A stretch of 47,777 nucleotides of DNA, taken from the NCBI GenBank assembly GCA_938022165.1, contig CALIEI010000001.1, positions 1-47,777 on the forward strand, given 5' to 3'. Shown here piece after piece: positions 18,901 through 27,024 of this stretch. Below the pieces are notes generated by a model. It saw nothing but the letters and a program-made list of their open reading frames with translations, was not told where the DNA came from and did no database searches. The stretch comes from an uncultured Saprospiraceae bacterium (lineage in GTDB: Bacteria > Bacteroidota > Bacteroidia > Chitinophagales > Saprospiraceae). Made by a program: the position numbers and the translations under genes. The stretch's first letter is position 1. Every line of letters starts with the position of its first letter.

Positions 18901-21900
18901 AGCAAACAAGTTTTCTTTATCAAGGATTAGATGAGAACACTGATTATGAGTATGAATGGTACTTCGACAATACGCTAATCAGTGAGAGCGCCATGTTGGA
19001 TATTATTCAGACAGGTACCTATTCGGTAGTAGTCACCAATTCTTTGACGGGTTGTACATCTATGGAAGATTTAGTAGTGGCTGAGAATACACTTGAACCA
19101 AGGCTTACTTTGACTGCACCTGATGATTTTGGTTGTAGTGACGTCTCGCTCAATATCAGTTCCGCCATTATATCGGGAGGATCATCAGGGTTTTCTTATC
19201 AATGGACGACCATAGATGGAAACATAATTTCTGGTCAAGATCTAGATAATTTGACCATTGGGAGCGAAGGGGAATATGTACTTACCATTACAGATCTTTC
19301 CAATGGCTGTACTTCAATGGAGTCTGTTTCGGTTGCAGCAAATACAGACAAACCAATAATTGAAATAAACCCTTTTGAAATGCTTACTTGCACTTCGAAT
19401 CAGGTCACGCTGGATGCTTCCAATAGTAGTCAAGGCAGCGAATTTTCGATAGAGTGGCAAACGAATACCAACACTACAGTTGATAACAATTCATTGATAC
19501 AAACTGTAGAGAATCCTGGTGAGTACACACTTATAATAACCAATGAAGCCAATGGTTGTAGTAGCGAACAAATATTTACGGTAGAGCAAGATCTATCTAG
19601 TCCAGAAATTAATTTGCTCGAACCACAAGTCTTGGGTTGTAATAATGTAGTGAGCGCAATAATGGTGGAAGAAGATAATTCTGATTATACTTATGAATGG
19701 TCTGCAAGTACAAATGGAAATATAATTTCCTCAACAAGTTCAGCAAATATTGAAGTAGATCAGGCTGGAATATATCAAGTACTTGTCACCAACAACTTGA
19801 CTGGATGTACAGAAACATTTGAAACGGAAGTCATAGCCGATGATGAAGCACCTATTATAAACGCTGGGGATAATTTTGTGATCGACTGCAACCAAGATCA
19901 ATATTTCTTAAATGGAACTATAGATATCGATGCACCCAATGCTTCGATTTCTTGGTCTACCATGAATGGAAATATTGTCGGTGCTAATGATATATTAAAT
20001 CCTCAAATAAGCACTGGTGGTACATATATCCTCACAGTAGTGAATCTAAGTAATGGTTGTGATACCGAACAAGAAATCATCATTGATGAAAACATAGCGG
20101 CTCCAGAATTTATACTTCCTCAACCCGACATGCTGACTTGCGCCATTCAAGAAGTGAGCATCTTAGCCGAAAACTTCGATGCTAATTTAGAGTTAGATTT
20201 CGAGTGGAGTCATAATGGCCAAACCTTAAATGGAGAATCAGACTCAAGTTTAGATATCGATCAACCCGGCGAGTACACATTATTAATTACGAATTCAGAA
20301 ACTGGATGCACCAGTATGCAATCAATATCAATTGGACAAAATATTGAATTACCCATGGCAAACGCTGGATTCGATCAGCAACTAAGTTGCAATGTTGACT
20401 TACTTACCCTTGATGGAGCTGGATCAGTAGGGAGTGAGTTTGAATATAATTGGGTTACTGACAATGGGGTGATCCTAACTGGAGAAAATACACTAAATCC
20501 TGTAATAGAGGCAAGCGGTGAGTACACCTTGATTGTGACCAATAACATAAATGGATGTTCAAGTGAAAGTAGTTTGACCATTAGTCCTAACACAGAGGCA
20601 CCAGTTGTAACAGCTGACCAACCAGCAGTGCTTACCTGCGATCTTTTGCAGACCAATATCTCAGCACAAATCGATAATGTGTCAGGCAGTTTCACATTTA
20701 CTTGGGCTGGACCCAATAATTTTATCAACAATCAAGATTTATCTCTTACTGTTGAAGACCCAGGATTATATATCATCAGTGTGCTCAATGAAGACAATGG
20801 TTGCGAAACCAACTTCTCGGTTGAAGTGATCCAAGATCTGGAAGCACCAGAAATTCTAATTGCAGAACTAGAAGACTTAACATGTACTACAAACTCTATT
20901 CAGATCAATAGTGACTTGATCGACCCCGCTAGTCTGTTTGAGTACGAATGGACTACTCAGGACGGTAGTATCTCATCTGATCCAAGCGGCGCAAATATCG
21001 AGGTTTCTTCACCTGGAACCTATACGGTCAACTTGATAAATCTTGCTACTGGCTGCACAAACACACAAGAGATTTCTGTGCAAGAAAATATAGCACCACC
21101 AGTATTTTCGCTTACATCAGAAAACGTAATCGATTGCAATAACCCACTTTCATTTATTACGATCAATACCCAATCTAATGTAGGACTAGAATCAGAGTGG
21201 CAGATTCCTTTATCAAGCGATTTGGAATTTATAGAAATAAATGATACGCAAGTAAGCGTAAACCAAGCTGGGATCTACACTCTAATTTTTACTAATTTAG
21301 AAAACGGATGCACCGCTTCACAAGACATTGAGGTTGTGGATAATTTTGTATCGCCAATAGTTGATGAAAACACACCCGAATTTTTAAATTGCGAAAATGA
21401 GAATACACAACTTACTGTGAACAATCCGCAATCCATGAACCTTGCTTTTGAATGGTTTGATGCTATTCAAAATAGTTTGCCAGGTACAAGTAATGAGATT
21501 ATTGTCGACAATGCTGGAGATTATACTGTGCTGATAACCAATCTTGACAACGGATGTACAGAAGAAATAGCCTTTCAAGTGCAAGAATCTTTCGTACAGC
21601 CAATAGCCGAGATCCTTGGAGATAAGCTACTTACTTGTGAAATACAAAGTCTTAACCTTCAAGCCAGTGATATTGATACTGGTAACAGCTACACTTGGTT
21701 GGATACTAATGGTAATGTGATTTCTAATTTTGCGGAAATAGATATTACAGCTGCGGGCAACTATACCTTGATAGTTACCAATCTTATCAGTGAATGTGTA
21801 AGTGAAGATAACTTCAGTGTGGATCAGACAGTGGAGGTTCCTGATTTCGAATTGACTCAGCCACTTATTCTAGATTGTAGAAACACAACTGCCAGCATTA

Positions 21901-23117
21901 TGGCAGTTAGTACTGATACAGATATAGAATATACGATCTCAACACAACAGGGAAATATAACAACTATTTCGGGCGACACTTTTGAGGTGGATCAACCGGG
22001 CATTTATACTGTTGTCGCTACTAATGTATTGACATCTTGCGACAACACCTTAGAGATAGAAGTATTTCAGGATACAGAAGCGCCTGAGGTGGATGCAGGT
22101 CCTGGTTTTGAATTGACATGTACAGAGACTATTTTTCAGCTTTTAGGGTCTACCAATCTTAATGACAACTTTACGCTACAATGGATAAGCGATAATGCTG
22201 ACAATATTATTCAAGGAAGCAACACCCTAAATCCTACAGTGGCAGGGCCTGGCTTATATGAATTGATAATTACCAATGAGATAAATGGATGCTCCACTTC
22301 GGATGATGTAGCAGTAAGCTTGCTTGAAGATGTACCCAACGAAATTTTGCTAAACGTACAAGATCCACCATGTGCAGGAGATCCGGGAGCTATAGACATA
22401 TTTCAAATCAATGGTGGTCAAGGGCCTTATCTTTATTCTCTTGACAATGGCGCAAACTTTTCTGACTTCGGTCTTTTTGAAAATCTAGAACCGGGAGTTT
22501 ATGATGTGCGCATCCAAGATCAAAATGGTTGCGAGTTAGATACCCAAGTTGAAATTCCAGATACGCCAGAAGTTTTTGCAGACCTACCTCCAGAGATAGA
22601 ATTGGAATTTGGAGAAAATGGATTTATCCAAACGGTTACAAATATTGATCCTGCAGACATCGCCTCGATCAGCTGGTCGCCGGCTGTTCAATTGAGCTGC
22701 GAAAGCTGTTTAAACCCTCAAGTAACAGGTTTGGATAATCAGTTGTATACCGTCACTATAGTAAATATAAATGGTTGTGTCGCGGAAGCATCGATCCAGT
22801 TACGCGTAGATCGTGATTTAGCGGTATATATCCCCAATGCATTTTCCCCTAACAATCTTGATGGGATCAATGACGTATTTATGATTTTTGCCAAAGAGAA
22901 TATTGTGCAAAATATCAACAGCTTCCAAGTGTATGATCGCTGGGGAACTGAAGTATTTATTCAAGAAAATTTTATGCCTAATGATCCTATTCATGGTTGG
23001 GATGGAAGCTTCCGTGGAGAAAAAATGAATACCGGTGTTTTTGTCTATTGGGCGGAGATAGAGTTTATCGACGGCAGTACCCAATTATTTAAGGGGGATG
23101 TTACTTTGACGGATTAG
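15948..23117 (+). CDS. Giant SprB-like surface adhesin, sixteen Ig-like repeats, T9SS type B tail
   Basis: A 2389-residue cell-surface protein. Signal peptide about 1-20 (LLPFLASFAQQ). Residues about 125-390 match the choice-of-anchor L domain (EIIGSSEGIIMSTGNPEYAEG, FQYIFASDEYCDYV, FNDVFGFFLSGPG). Residues about 395-500 resemble a Calx-beta domain (FEIPISIVSDDIPEGTETIE). SprB-type repeats follow (TITGGQDPFDIIW; AGLYEVTVTDDNGCES). Sixteen ~83-residue Ig-like repeats come next (805-2129), then another SprB-like unit. The last ~95 residues (YIPNAFSPNNLDGINDVFMI...YDRWGTEVF...GWDGSFRG) are the gliding motility-associated C-terminal domain, a T9SS type B signal. Such proteins act as filamentous adhesins in attachment or gliding, an inference here. 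The gene is monocistronic and convergent with the next one. Confidence 0.93.
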   Translation: MKKYFITYLLLLPFLASFAQQQYTYTEPGLLFEFSPKEQSHFEICDLEIGKEYIYSFSFERGTKPFEIKKLNNHPFQHEYTFIAKSECKSFEIEVGEKVENSQLLVVEFREEVVRDPQRMNDFDVTPSNNPVAIISDIFQNNKCFEIIESSIEFTGDIGTFENGEIIGSSEGIIMSTGNPEYAEGPNNTTGNRPTGGGQDVDADLRALSGGFRPYDVTTIEFDFIPTGGFMFFQYIFASDEYCDYVNSEFNDVFGFFLSGPGINGNFTNNAINLATVNLNDPVSINTINWQTNFNQYISNVPMFQNQDDFGCTLAERIAPPVAQDEFQFDGFTRLLTAQSQVQPCEVYHLKLAIADISDDGFDSAVFFRARSFFAGGDAILGAEANGSTDELVVYENCGRQELTLQIDRGPESLLDESLFFGLDVGGTATVFEDYSFFVPFHEIPASQESFEIPISIVSDDIPEGTETIEITLSTACTCELPVIEIEIREVEPIEVELQASPVCEGSNVVITATVTGGAPEYEYRWNNGFTESSIEVDPQSRDFFSIRVEDGCGSRVRDTIFLDVLDAPSAMLLSGDEVLCDESDFANLDIEIDGVGPFQLVIQNPSGGLDTILTSDSILTLPYSEEGDYSLVSLEGLCPGEVDGIASIMVNDLSINVIGEDALCNQAQDGSLNLTITGGQDPFDIIWADGSNDVTRENLMAGLYEVTVTDDNGCESISSLEISEPTELMAQANPQGISTCLNPMAGLVNIDAFGGTPPYIYDWNTGDSLASVSGLEAGIYLITVTDQNACSQIVDAEILSDNSLPDAMAEPLAELNCTNSSINIIIDGSSTGPEFTYTWTNEAGQIIPSNADASLTVSEAGFYTLTVSNTSNGCDAPFIVEVNENFSEPTADNNIPDLLNCINNSVELALTNLSENTQVTFASALGSPIVNNSATSVNVSDPGSYTATLTNTETGCQSIVNFDVIQDLTPPQIDLAVPDVLTCEQTSFLYQGLDENTDYEYEWYFDNTLISESAMLDIIQTGTYSVVVTNSLTGCTSMEDLVVAENTLEPRLTLTAPDDFGCSDVSLNISSAIISGGSSGFSYQWTTIDGNIISGQDLDNLTIGSEGEYVLTITDLSNGCTSMESVSVAANTDKPIIEINPFEMLTCTSNQVTLDASNSSQGSEFSIEWQTNTNTTVDNNSLIQTVENPGEYTLIITNEANGCSSEQIFTVEQDLSSPEINLLEPQVLGCNNVVSAIMVEEDNSDYTYEWSASTNGNIISSTSSANIEVDQAGIYQVLVTNNLTGCTETFETEVIADDEAPIINAGDNFVIDCNQDQYFLNGTIDIDAPNASISWSTMNGNIVGANDILNPQISTGGTYILTVVNLSNGCDTEQEIIIDENIAAPEFILPQPDMLTCAIQEVSILAENFDANLELDFEWSHNGQTLNGESDSSLDIDQPGEYTLLITNSETGCTSMQSISIGQNIELPMANAGFDQQLSCNVDLLTLDGAGSVGSEFEYNWVTDNGVILTGENTLNPVIEASGEYTLIVTNNINGCSSESSLTISPNTEAPVVTADQPAVLTCDLLQTNISAQIDNVSGSFTFTWAGPNNFINNQDLSLTVEDPGLYIISVLNEDNGCETNFSVEVIQDLEAPEILIAELEDLTCTTNSIQINSDLIDPASLFEYEWTTQDGSISSDPSGANIEVSSPGTYTVNLINLATGCTNTQEISVQENIAPPVFSLTSENVIDCNNPLSFITINTQSNVGLESEWQIPLSSDLEFIEINDTQVSVNQAGIYTLIFTNLENGCTASQDIEVVDNFVSPIVDENTPEFLNCENENTQLTVNNPQSMNLAFEWFDAIQNSLPGTSNEIIVDNAGDYTVLITNLDNGCTEEIAFQVQESFVQPIAEILGDKLLTCEIQSLNLQASDIDTGNSYTWLDTNGNVISNFAEIDITAAGNYTLIVTNLISECVSEDNFSVDQTVEVPDFELTQPLILDCRNTTASIMAVSTDTDIEYTISTQQGNITTISGDTFEVDQPGIYTVVATNVLTSCDNTLEIEVFQDTEAPEVDAGPGFELTCTETIFQLLGSTNLNDNFTLQWISDNADNIIQGSNTLNPTVAGPGLYELIITNEINGCSTSDDVAVSLLEDVPNEILLNVQDPPCAGDPGAIDIFQINGGQGPYLYSLDNGANFSDFGLFENLEPGVYDVRIQDQNGCELDTQVEIPDTPEVFADLPPEIELEFGENGFIQTVTNIDPADIASISWSPAVQLSCESCLNPQVTGLDNQLYTVTIVNINGCVAEASIQLRVDRDLAVYIPNAFSPNNLDGINDVFMIFAKENIVQNINSFQVYDRWGTEVFIQENFMPNDPIHGWDGSFRGEKMNTGVFVYWAEIEFIDGSTQLFKGDVTLTD
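18360..22334 (+). repeat. Sixteen tandem ~250-bp coding repeats
   Basis: Within the adhesin, 1325 residues form 16 diverged units averaging 83 residues. Each begins near a Pro with PEI...LTC, has a central Trp-containing strand (Y.W), then G.YTL.VTN and NGC, and ends with an acidic/Asn-rich linker (such as EQDLS, DENIA, QDTE). Each unit has one Cys near the start and one near the end, implying a disulfide per domain. The units are well diverged at DNA level, so this is an old array, not a recent expansion. Confidence 0.85.
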
Positions 23118-23126
23118 TTTTTTTTG

Positions 23127-23270
23127 GGAGTGCCCTTGCATTCGCTTCGATAGCTATCGTGGCGAATGCAAGGTCAGGCTGTGCAGCACTCCGCATTCGC
23201 TGCGGCCATCTATTTGGCAGAAAATTGCCAAATAGATGTCTGCTCGTTCCTCGCATGCTTACCATCCTTC
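23127..23270. repeat. GC-rich palindromic cluster between convergent genes
   Basis: Three nested or adjacent inverted repeats: GGAGTGC / GCACTCC (23127-23133 / 23186-23192) enclosing CTTGCATTCGC / GCGAATGCAAG (23135-23145 / 23162-23172), whose loop is itself the palindrome CGATAGCTATCG; then a perfect 13-bp stem CATCTATTTGGCA / TGCCAAATAGATG (23207-23219 / 23226-23238). It shares a GCTGTGCAG block with the element at 38531-38664. It may be a REP-type element and may stop convergent transcription, although no T-run follows the stems. Confidence 0.6.
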
Positions 23271-23283
23271 ACTCGGGGTGGGT

Positions 23284-25548
23284 TTACTCATTTATTTTGA
23301 TCAACTTTAATCGCTTATAGAGGCTTCCAATTTTTACGCTTACAATATATGCACCGGCCGGTAAAGTGCTGATGTCAATTTGATCATGGGAATAAGCGCT
23401 ATCAGATTTGATGACATTTCCTGTCAAATCTGTAATGATAAATCCAATATCTTTCGCTCCTTCTATTTGAAATTCTGTTGTTGCGGGATTTGGGTAAAGG
23501 AAAATTTCATCATTTATATCATTATAGCTAGTAGATGTGGAGCATGATCCTAGTATCACATCTCTTGACCTACAATTCACTTCATTCCCTAATATTTGAG
23601 CAAAATTATCTGGTGAAGCGAGGTATTCACATATATTATCAAGACTGCAATCATTAAGAATATCATTTTCACTGATTATTAAGTCTGAAAGTATGGTTGG
23701 ATCTATGTTTTGTAGACCATTGAGCGAAGTCAGATTTGAATTAACACCAATAATCAAAGAGTTTGCAGAGCTTATATTTTGAAGACCTGATAAATCTACA
23801 AGTGCATGACTTCCACTTATGCTAATTCCACGATCACTTTTTTTGATGTTTGATAAGAATTCTAAACTTTCTAAGTTTGGATTTCTCTTAAGTATGATAT
23901 CTGGTAGTACTTCCATTGGCCCAAGTTGATTTATTTTTATTAGATTTTGATTGTTATCAAGAAAGAATGCAATTTCAATTATTTCAAGTGATCCAAATCC
24001 TGTAATTTCTTCAAATGATGTAGAAATAAAATTTAGGCTGCCATTTAATTCTTTGAGAGATGTAAAGCCATCAAAATTTTGAATAGAAGATAAATTACCA
24101 ATGAGAAGCCTGCCATTTATCTTTTCAATATTATTTAAACCAGAGACATCGGTGAGATTATTTAAGTCTATTAAGTCTATTGCACTATCAATGTATTTGA
24201 TTTCACTTAAACCATCTAAATTAATAATGGGATCAGTCTTAGAGTCGGTGAGCTTCAGCGCTGGTAAAGAATCAATTGTCGGGCATGAATCGCTAAAATT
24301 ATCTATATCACTTTGAGATTTAAATTCTCCATTGCATTTGTCATCTAACTGTGATTCAGGAACTTCTAAAACAAATGTCTTTGCTGGACCATCAGGGTTG
24401 CCATGACAACAATCTATATGTCCCGCGATGGCATAAGAGCCATCTGACAACAATATAATCTGTTCAGGGCGTTCAACTCTGTCATGGCTTATTATTTCTG
24501 ATTGAAGTGAATCACCCTCCAATGAAAATGTGGTAATCTTAAGATCTCCAAGTTCATCTAAAGAAAAATCTGTAGAGGTGGTAATGATTCGATTTTGATT
24601 GTCTAAAATATATCTAGTTAAGTATTGAGATTGGTGCTTGGCTATAGACGAAATATTAAAGTCTTCTTGCATATGGATTATTTCTGAGAAGCTTTCATCA
24701 AATGAGTTTCTGTTGCTAGTGAATATTATATATTCATTTAAGTCAGAAAAATATTCTATCTCCCAAGCTAAAGATGACTCCAATAATGCAGTGTTGTCAA
24801 CATTAATACTGCTATTATTCAATAGATTTAATTCTTGATCATATTCTTCCATTATTAGATCAGAAGAATTAGAAAGACGGTAGAAAATCTGAATTGTAGC
24901 GTCTTTTACTACTATTTTAGGTTGACTGTACACAAAGTCGAAAGTGAGTTCATTTAATATATTTCCATTTGAGTCTATCCTTTGTATTTTTTGTTGACTT
25001 GCAAACGAGTTGTTTATTCTAGTATCAAATCTAGCCAATATCAAAAATGTGTTATCTGTTAAGCGTTTTTGCTCTTGAATATGCATAGAGCAATCCTCTG
25101 GATAAAAGGTATCAGAAATTAAGTTGCCATTGCTATCTATGTTCACAATCGCAATAACTCTGGCAGGCGTAAACCCTGCAAGTATATTTTCGCAACCATG
25201 AAGGTTGCCAAACTGATAAATTATGGTAAAGTCGCCATTTGATTTTTCGTATAGCCCAGGGTTATTAACAGAAACACCCAATACAGGAAGATCTAATTTC
25301 CATGTCTCATTATTGTCTACATCTAATTTTGTAACTATGAGTTTCTGATTGCATCCTTCTATAGGGTAAGAGCCTCCCGCATTATAACAGAATTCTAGAG
25401 CAGTTATCAATTTTCCTCCATCGGAGGTCTCTATCATTTTTTGATTTGTCAAATTTCCATCAGGGCTAGGATAGAGGTTGTCATATTGACCAGTAACACA
25501 ATCAATAATCGAGAAAATAAGTACTGAGATAAGTAGAAGCTTACGCAT
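23284..25548 (-). CDS. Secreted leucine-rich protein with T9SS type A tail
   Basis: A 754-residue surface or secreted protein on the minus strand. Signal peptide about 1-20 (MRKLLLISVLIFSIIDCVTGQ). Residues about 25-405 are beta-rich with repeated 'DG...I.A' strands such as DGSYAIAGHIDC, suggesting a propeller. Residues about 430-660 are leucine-rich, receptor-L-domain-like repeats (LDGLSEIKYIDSAIDLIDL, NLTDVSGLNNIEKI, DLSGLQNISSANSLIIG, LTSLNGLQNID) capped by a Cys-containing end (NDCSLDNICEYL). The final ~70 residues (EIFLYPNPATTEFQIEGA...LPAGAYIVSVKIG) form a T9SS type A sorting domain. It converges on the giant adhesin with 166 bp between stops. The ligand is unknown. Confidence 0.86.
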   Translation of the reverse strand: MRKLLLISVLIFSIIDCVTGQYDNLYPSPDGNLTNQKMIETSDGGKLITALEFCYNAGGSYPIEGCNQKLIVTKLDVDNNETWKLDLPVLGVSVNNPGLYEKSNGDFTIIYQFGNLHGCENILAGFTPARVIAIVNIDSNGNLISDTFYPEDCSMHIQEQKRLTDNTFLILARFDTRINNSFASQQKIQRIDSNGNILNELTFDFVYSQPKIVVKDATIQIFYRLSNSSDLIMEEYDQELNLLNNSSINVDNTALLESSLAWEIEYFSDLNEYIIFTSNRNSFDESFSEIIHMQEDFNISSIAKHQSQYLTRYILDNQNRIITTSTDFSLDELGDLKITTFSLEGDSLQSEIISHDRVERPEQIILLSDGSYAIAGHIDCCHGNPDGPAKTFVLEVPESQLDDKCNGEFKSQSDIDNFSDSCPTIDSLPALKLTDSKTDPIINLDGLSEIKYIDSAIDLIDLNNLTDVSGLNNIEKINGRLLIGNLSSIQNFDGFTSLKELNGSLNFISTSFEEITGFGSLEIIEIAFFLDNNQNLIKINQLGPMEVLPDIILKRNPNLESLEFLSNIKKSDRGISISGSHALVDLSGLQNISSANSLIIGVNSNLTSLNGLQNIDPTILSDLIISENDILNDCSLDNICEYLASPDNFAQILGNEVNCRSRDVILGSCSTSTSYNDINDEIFLYPNPATTEFQIEGAKDIGFIITDLTGNVIKSDSAYSHDQIDISTLPAGAYIVSVKIGSLYKRLKLIKINE

Positions 25549-26071
25549 AGACTGATAGTTTTAAGTTTTGTAATTGTATAAAAATAATAAAAATTTATGT
25601 TACATCAATTAGATGACTTCAATTGGCAATATGTCCAAAGGCTAATGAATAAATTTATCAATTAACTATAATCCCGACGAACTGGCTACGAAATGAAAGG
25701 TTTTACAAAAGCACCAAAATATCAAGACATAAGTTATTAATGGATTTAAAACAAAAACCACGGTGTGGTGACAGCTTAAAGCATTGGACGATAGTCCAAT
25801 GTAAGAGATAGCAGAAAACCCATTTGGCGTGATTATTCTCTTTTAAAAATCATGACAAATGGCCTTATAAGATTTGGATGAAGTATTGGTAACCCTCCTG
25901 CGCACCCGGTAGAAACGATACGACGCTGACCAGAGGTACTATGAATGAAGGAGACGCGACGGATGAGTGAGTAACGAATACTAGCGACGACTATCATGAA
26001 TGTATATCTGGGTAGTGGAGTACAAGTGGATGACGGGATTATGCGCCCAAGCAATTATTAAAAATCTTGAG
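25549..26071. other. 523-bp gap without a convincing gene
   Basis: Both flanking genes are on the minus strand. The half next to 25549 is AT-rich promoter-like DNA. Farther on there is a perfect hairpin CATTGGAC-GATA-GTCCAATG (25782-25801), a small ACCAC/GTGGT stem just before it, and from about 25880 to 26050 a stretch of more balanced composition with no recognisable protein. A 73-codon minus-strand frame (25833-26054) looks non-coding. A small RNA or a remnant is possible; I could not match it to a known family. Confidence 0.4.
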
Positions 26072-26821
26072 CTAGGGATTCAATTTTTTTCCTTCGATAT
26101 ATCTTACCTTGGACATGCATCTGCTCTTGGACAGTTCGATGAGTCGAAATCCAATCTGATAGGTATCTACTTCGAACTCCTCTTGGTAAGGATTGATCTG
26201 GAAGTAGGTGGCAGGCGTGATGGCAATATGCAAATTGTCTAGGTGAATTATTTTCTCCGTATGGTAGTGGCCACAGAATAGGTAGATGTTTTTCTCATAT
26301 TTATGAAAGAGCTTTTGTAGGTCTTTCATGTCTTGCAAAGCATAATTTTTATCCATAAAAGAAACCCCACACTTAGCAGGAGGATAATGCATGAAAACCA
26401 ATATATTTTTATCTGCTTGGTGCAGTTGCCGCTTGAGCCATTTTTTTTGATTGTCAGAATGTCTTGCCTTGCTATTGTCCAAAAATAATGCTGTTGTTTT
26501 TGCCAATTTTTTAGCGAAGTAAATCTCCTCATCACCATGACTGTAGTCAATTTCGAAGATTTCCATCATCATTTGAGGGTTGTCGTGGTTGCCAGGAAGC
26601 ACGAGGTAGGGGATGTCGGTGTTGTCTAGTTTTTCTTTTATCCAATGGTATATTTCTACTTCACCCTGATCAAAACAAAGGTCACCTGTAAGGACAATCA
26701 AATCGGGCTGACTGTAGACGACTTCTCCGAGAATAAGCAAAAAATTGTCACGAACATCAATATTAAAAGTCTCCTGCCCCTCCAATCCTATGTGTAAATC
26801 TGTAATCTGTGCAATTTTCAT
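26072..26821 (-). CDS. Calcineurin-like metallophosphoesterase (CpdA-type)
   Basis: A 249-residue cytoplasmic protein of the class III cyclic-nucleotide phosphodiesterase type within the calcineurin-like superfamily. All metal-site motifs are present in order: DLH (Asp8, His10), GDLCFD (Asp47), GNHD (Asn78, His79), the His of VFMHYPP and GHYH near residue 190. Length and motif spacing fit CpdA-like 3',5'-cAMP phosphodiesterases, but the family also includes other phosphodiesterases and phosphatases, so the substrate is open. There is no signal peptide. It diverges from the S46 peptidase gene, with 203 bp between them that hold a terminal-inverted-repeat element. Confidence 0.88.
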   Translation of the reverse strand: MKIAQITDLHIGLEGQETFNIDVRDNFLLILGEVVYSQPDLIVLTGDLCFDQGEVEIYHWIKEKLDNTDIPYLVLPGNHDNPQMMMEIFEIDYSHGDEEIYFAKKLAKTTALFLDNSKARHSDNQKKWLKRQLHQADKNILVFMHYPPAKCGVSFMDKNYALQDMKDLQKLFHKYEKNIYLFCGHYHTEKIIHLDNLHIAITPATYFQINPYQEEFEVDTYQIGFRLIELSKSRCMSKVRYIEGKKLNP

Positions 26822-26864
26822 TTAGGTATTCCTTACTGAGGTTGATAAATCTTCGCTATATTTA

Positions 26865-27000
26865 GGAATGGTTAGGTAATTACCGAAAAATTGTAAATCT
26901 ATATCAAGTAAACGCTTGATTATCTGCCACTTATAAGACCCGCTACCTTTATAGCAACATGCTGACTGTCAGCGATTTAAAATTTATTACCAAACCAATG
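26865..27000. repeat. Terminal-inverted-repeat element (MITE-like), copy 1
   Basis: 136 bp bounded by GGAATGGTTAGGTAAT on the left and ATTACCAAACCAATG on the right; the ends are imperfect inverted repeats (TGGTTnGGTAAT). It aligns end to end with 42973-43109, roughly two-thirds identical overall and nearly identical over the right 24 bp (CAGCGATTTAAAATTTATTACC). TTTA flanks both sides and could be a target duplication. It carries TACCTTTA, a possible -7 box, and ends 24 bp before the S46 ATG. Confidence 0.65.
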
Positions 27001-27024
27001 TTTAGTCAAATAAAAGAATTAAAG

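Noticed and set aside
25833-26054. A 73-codon minus-strand frame
   Set aside because: No start context, no recognisable domain, odd residue composition; treated as non-coding spacer.
26959-27024. Upstream ATGs as the true start of the S46 peptidase
   Set aside because: They lie within the inverted-repeat element and would put a polar stretch before the signal peptide; ATG 27025 gives a normal signal.
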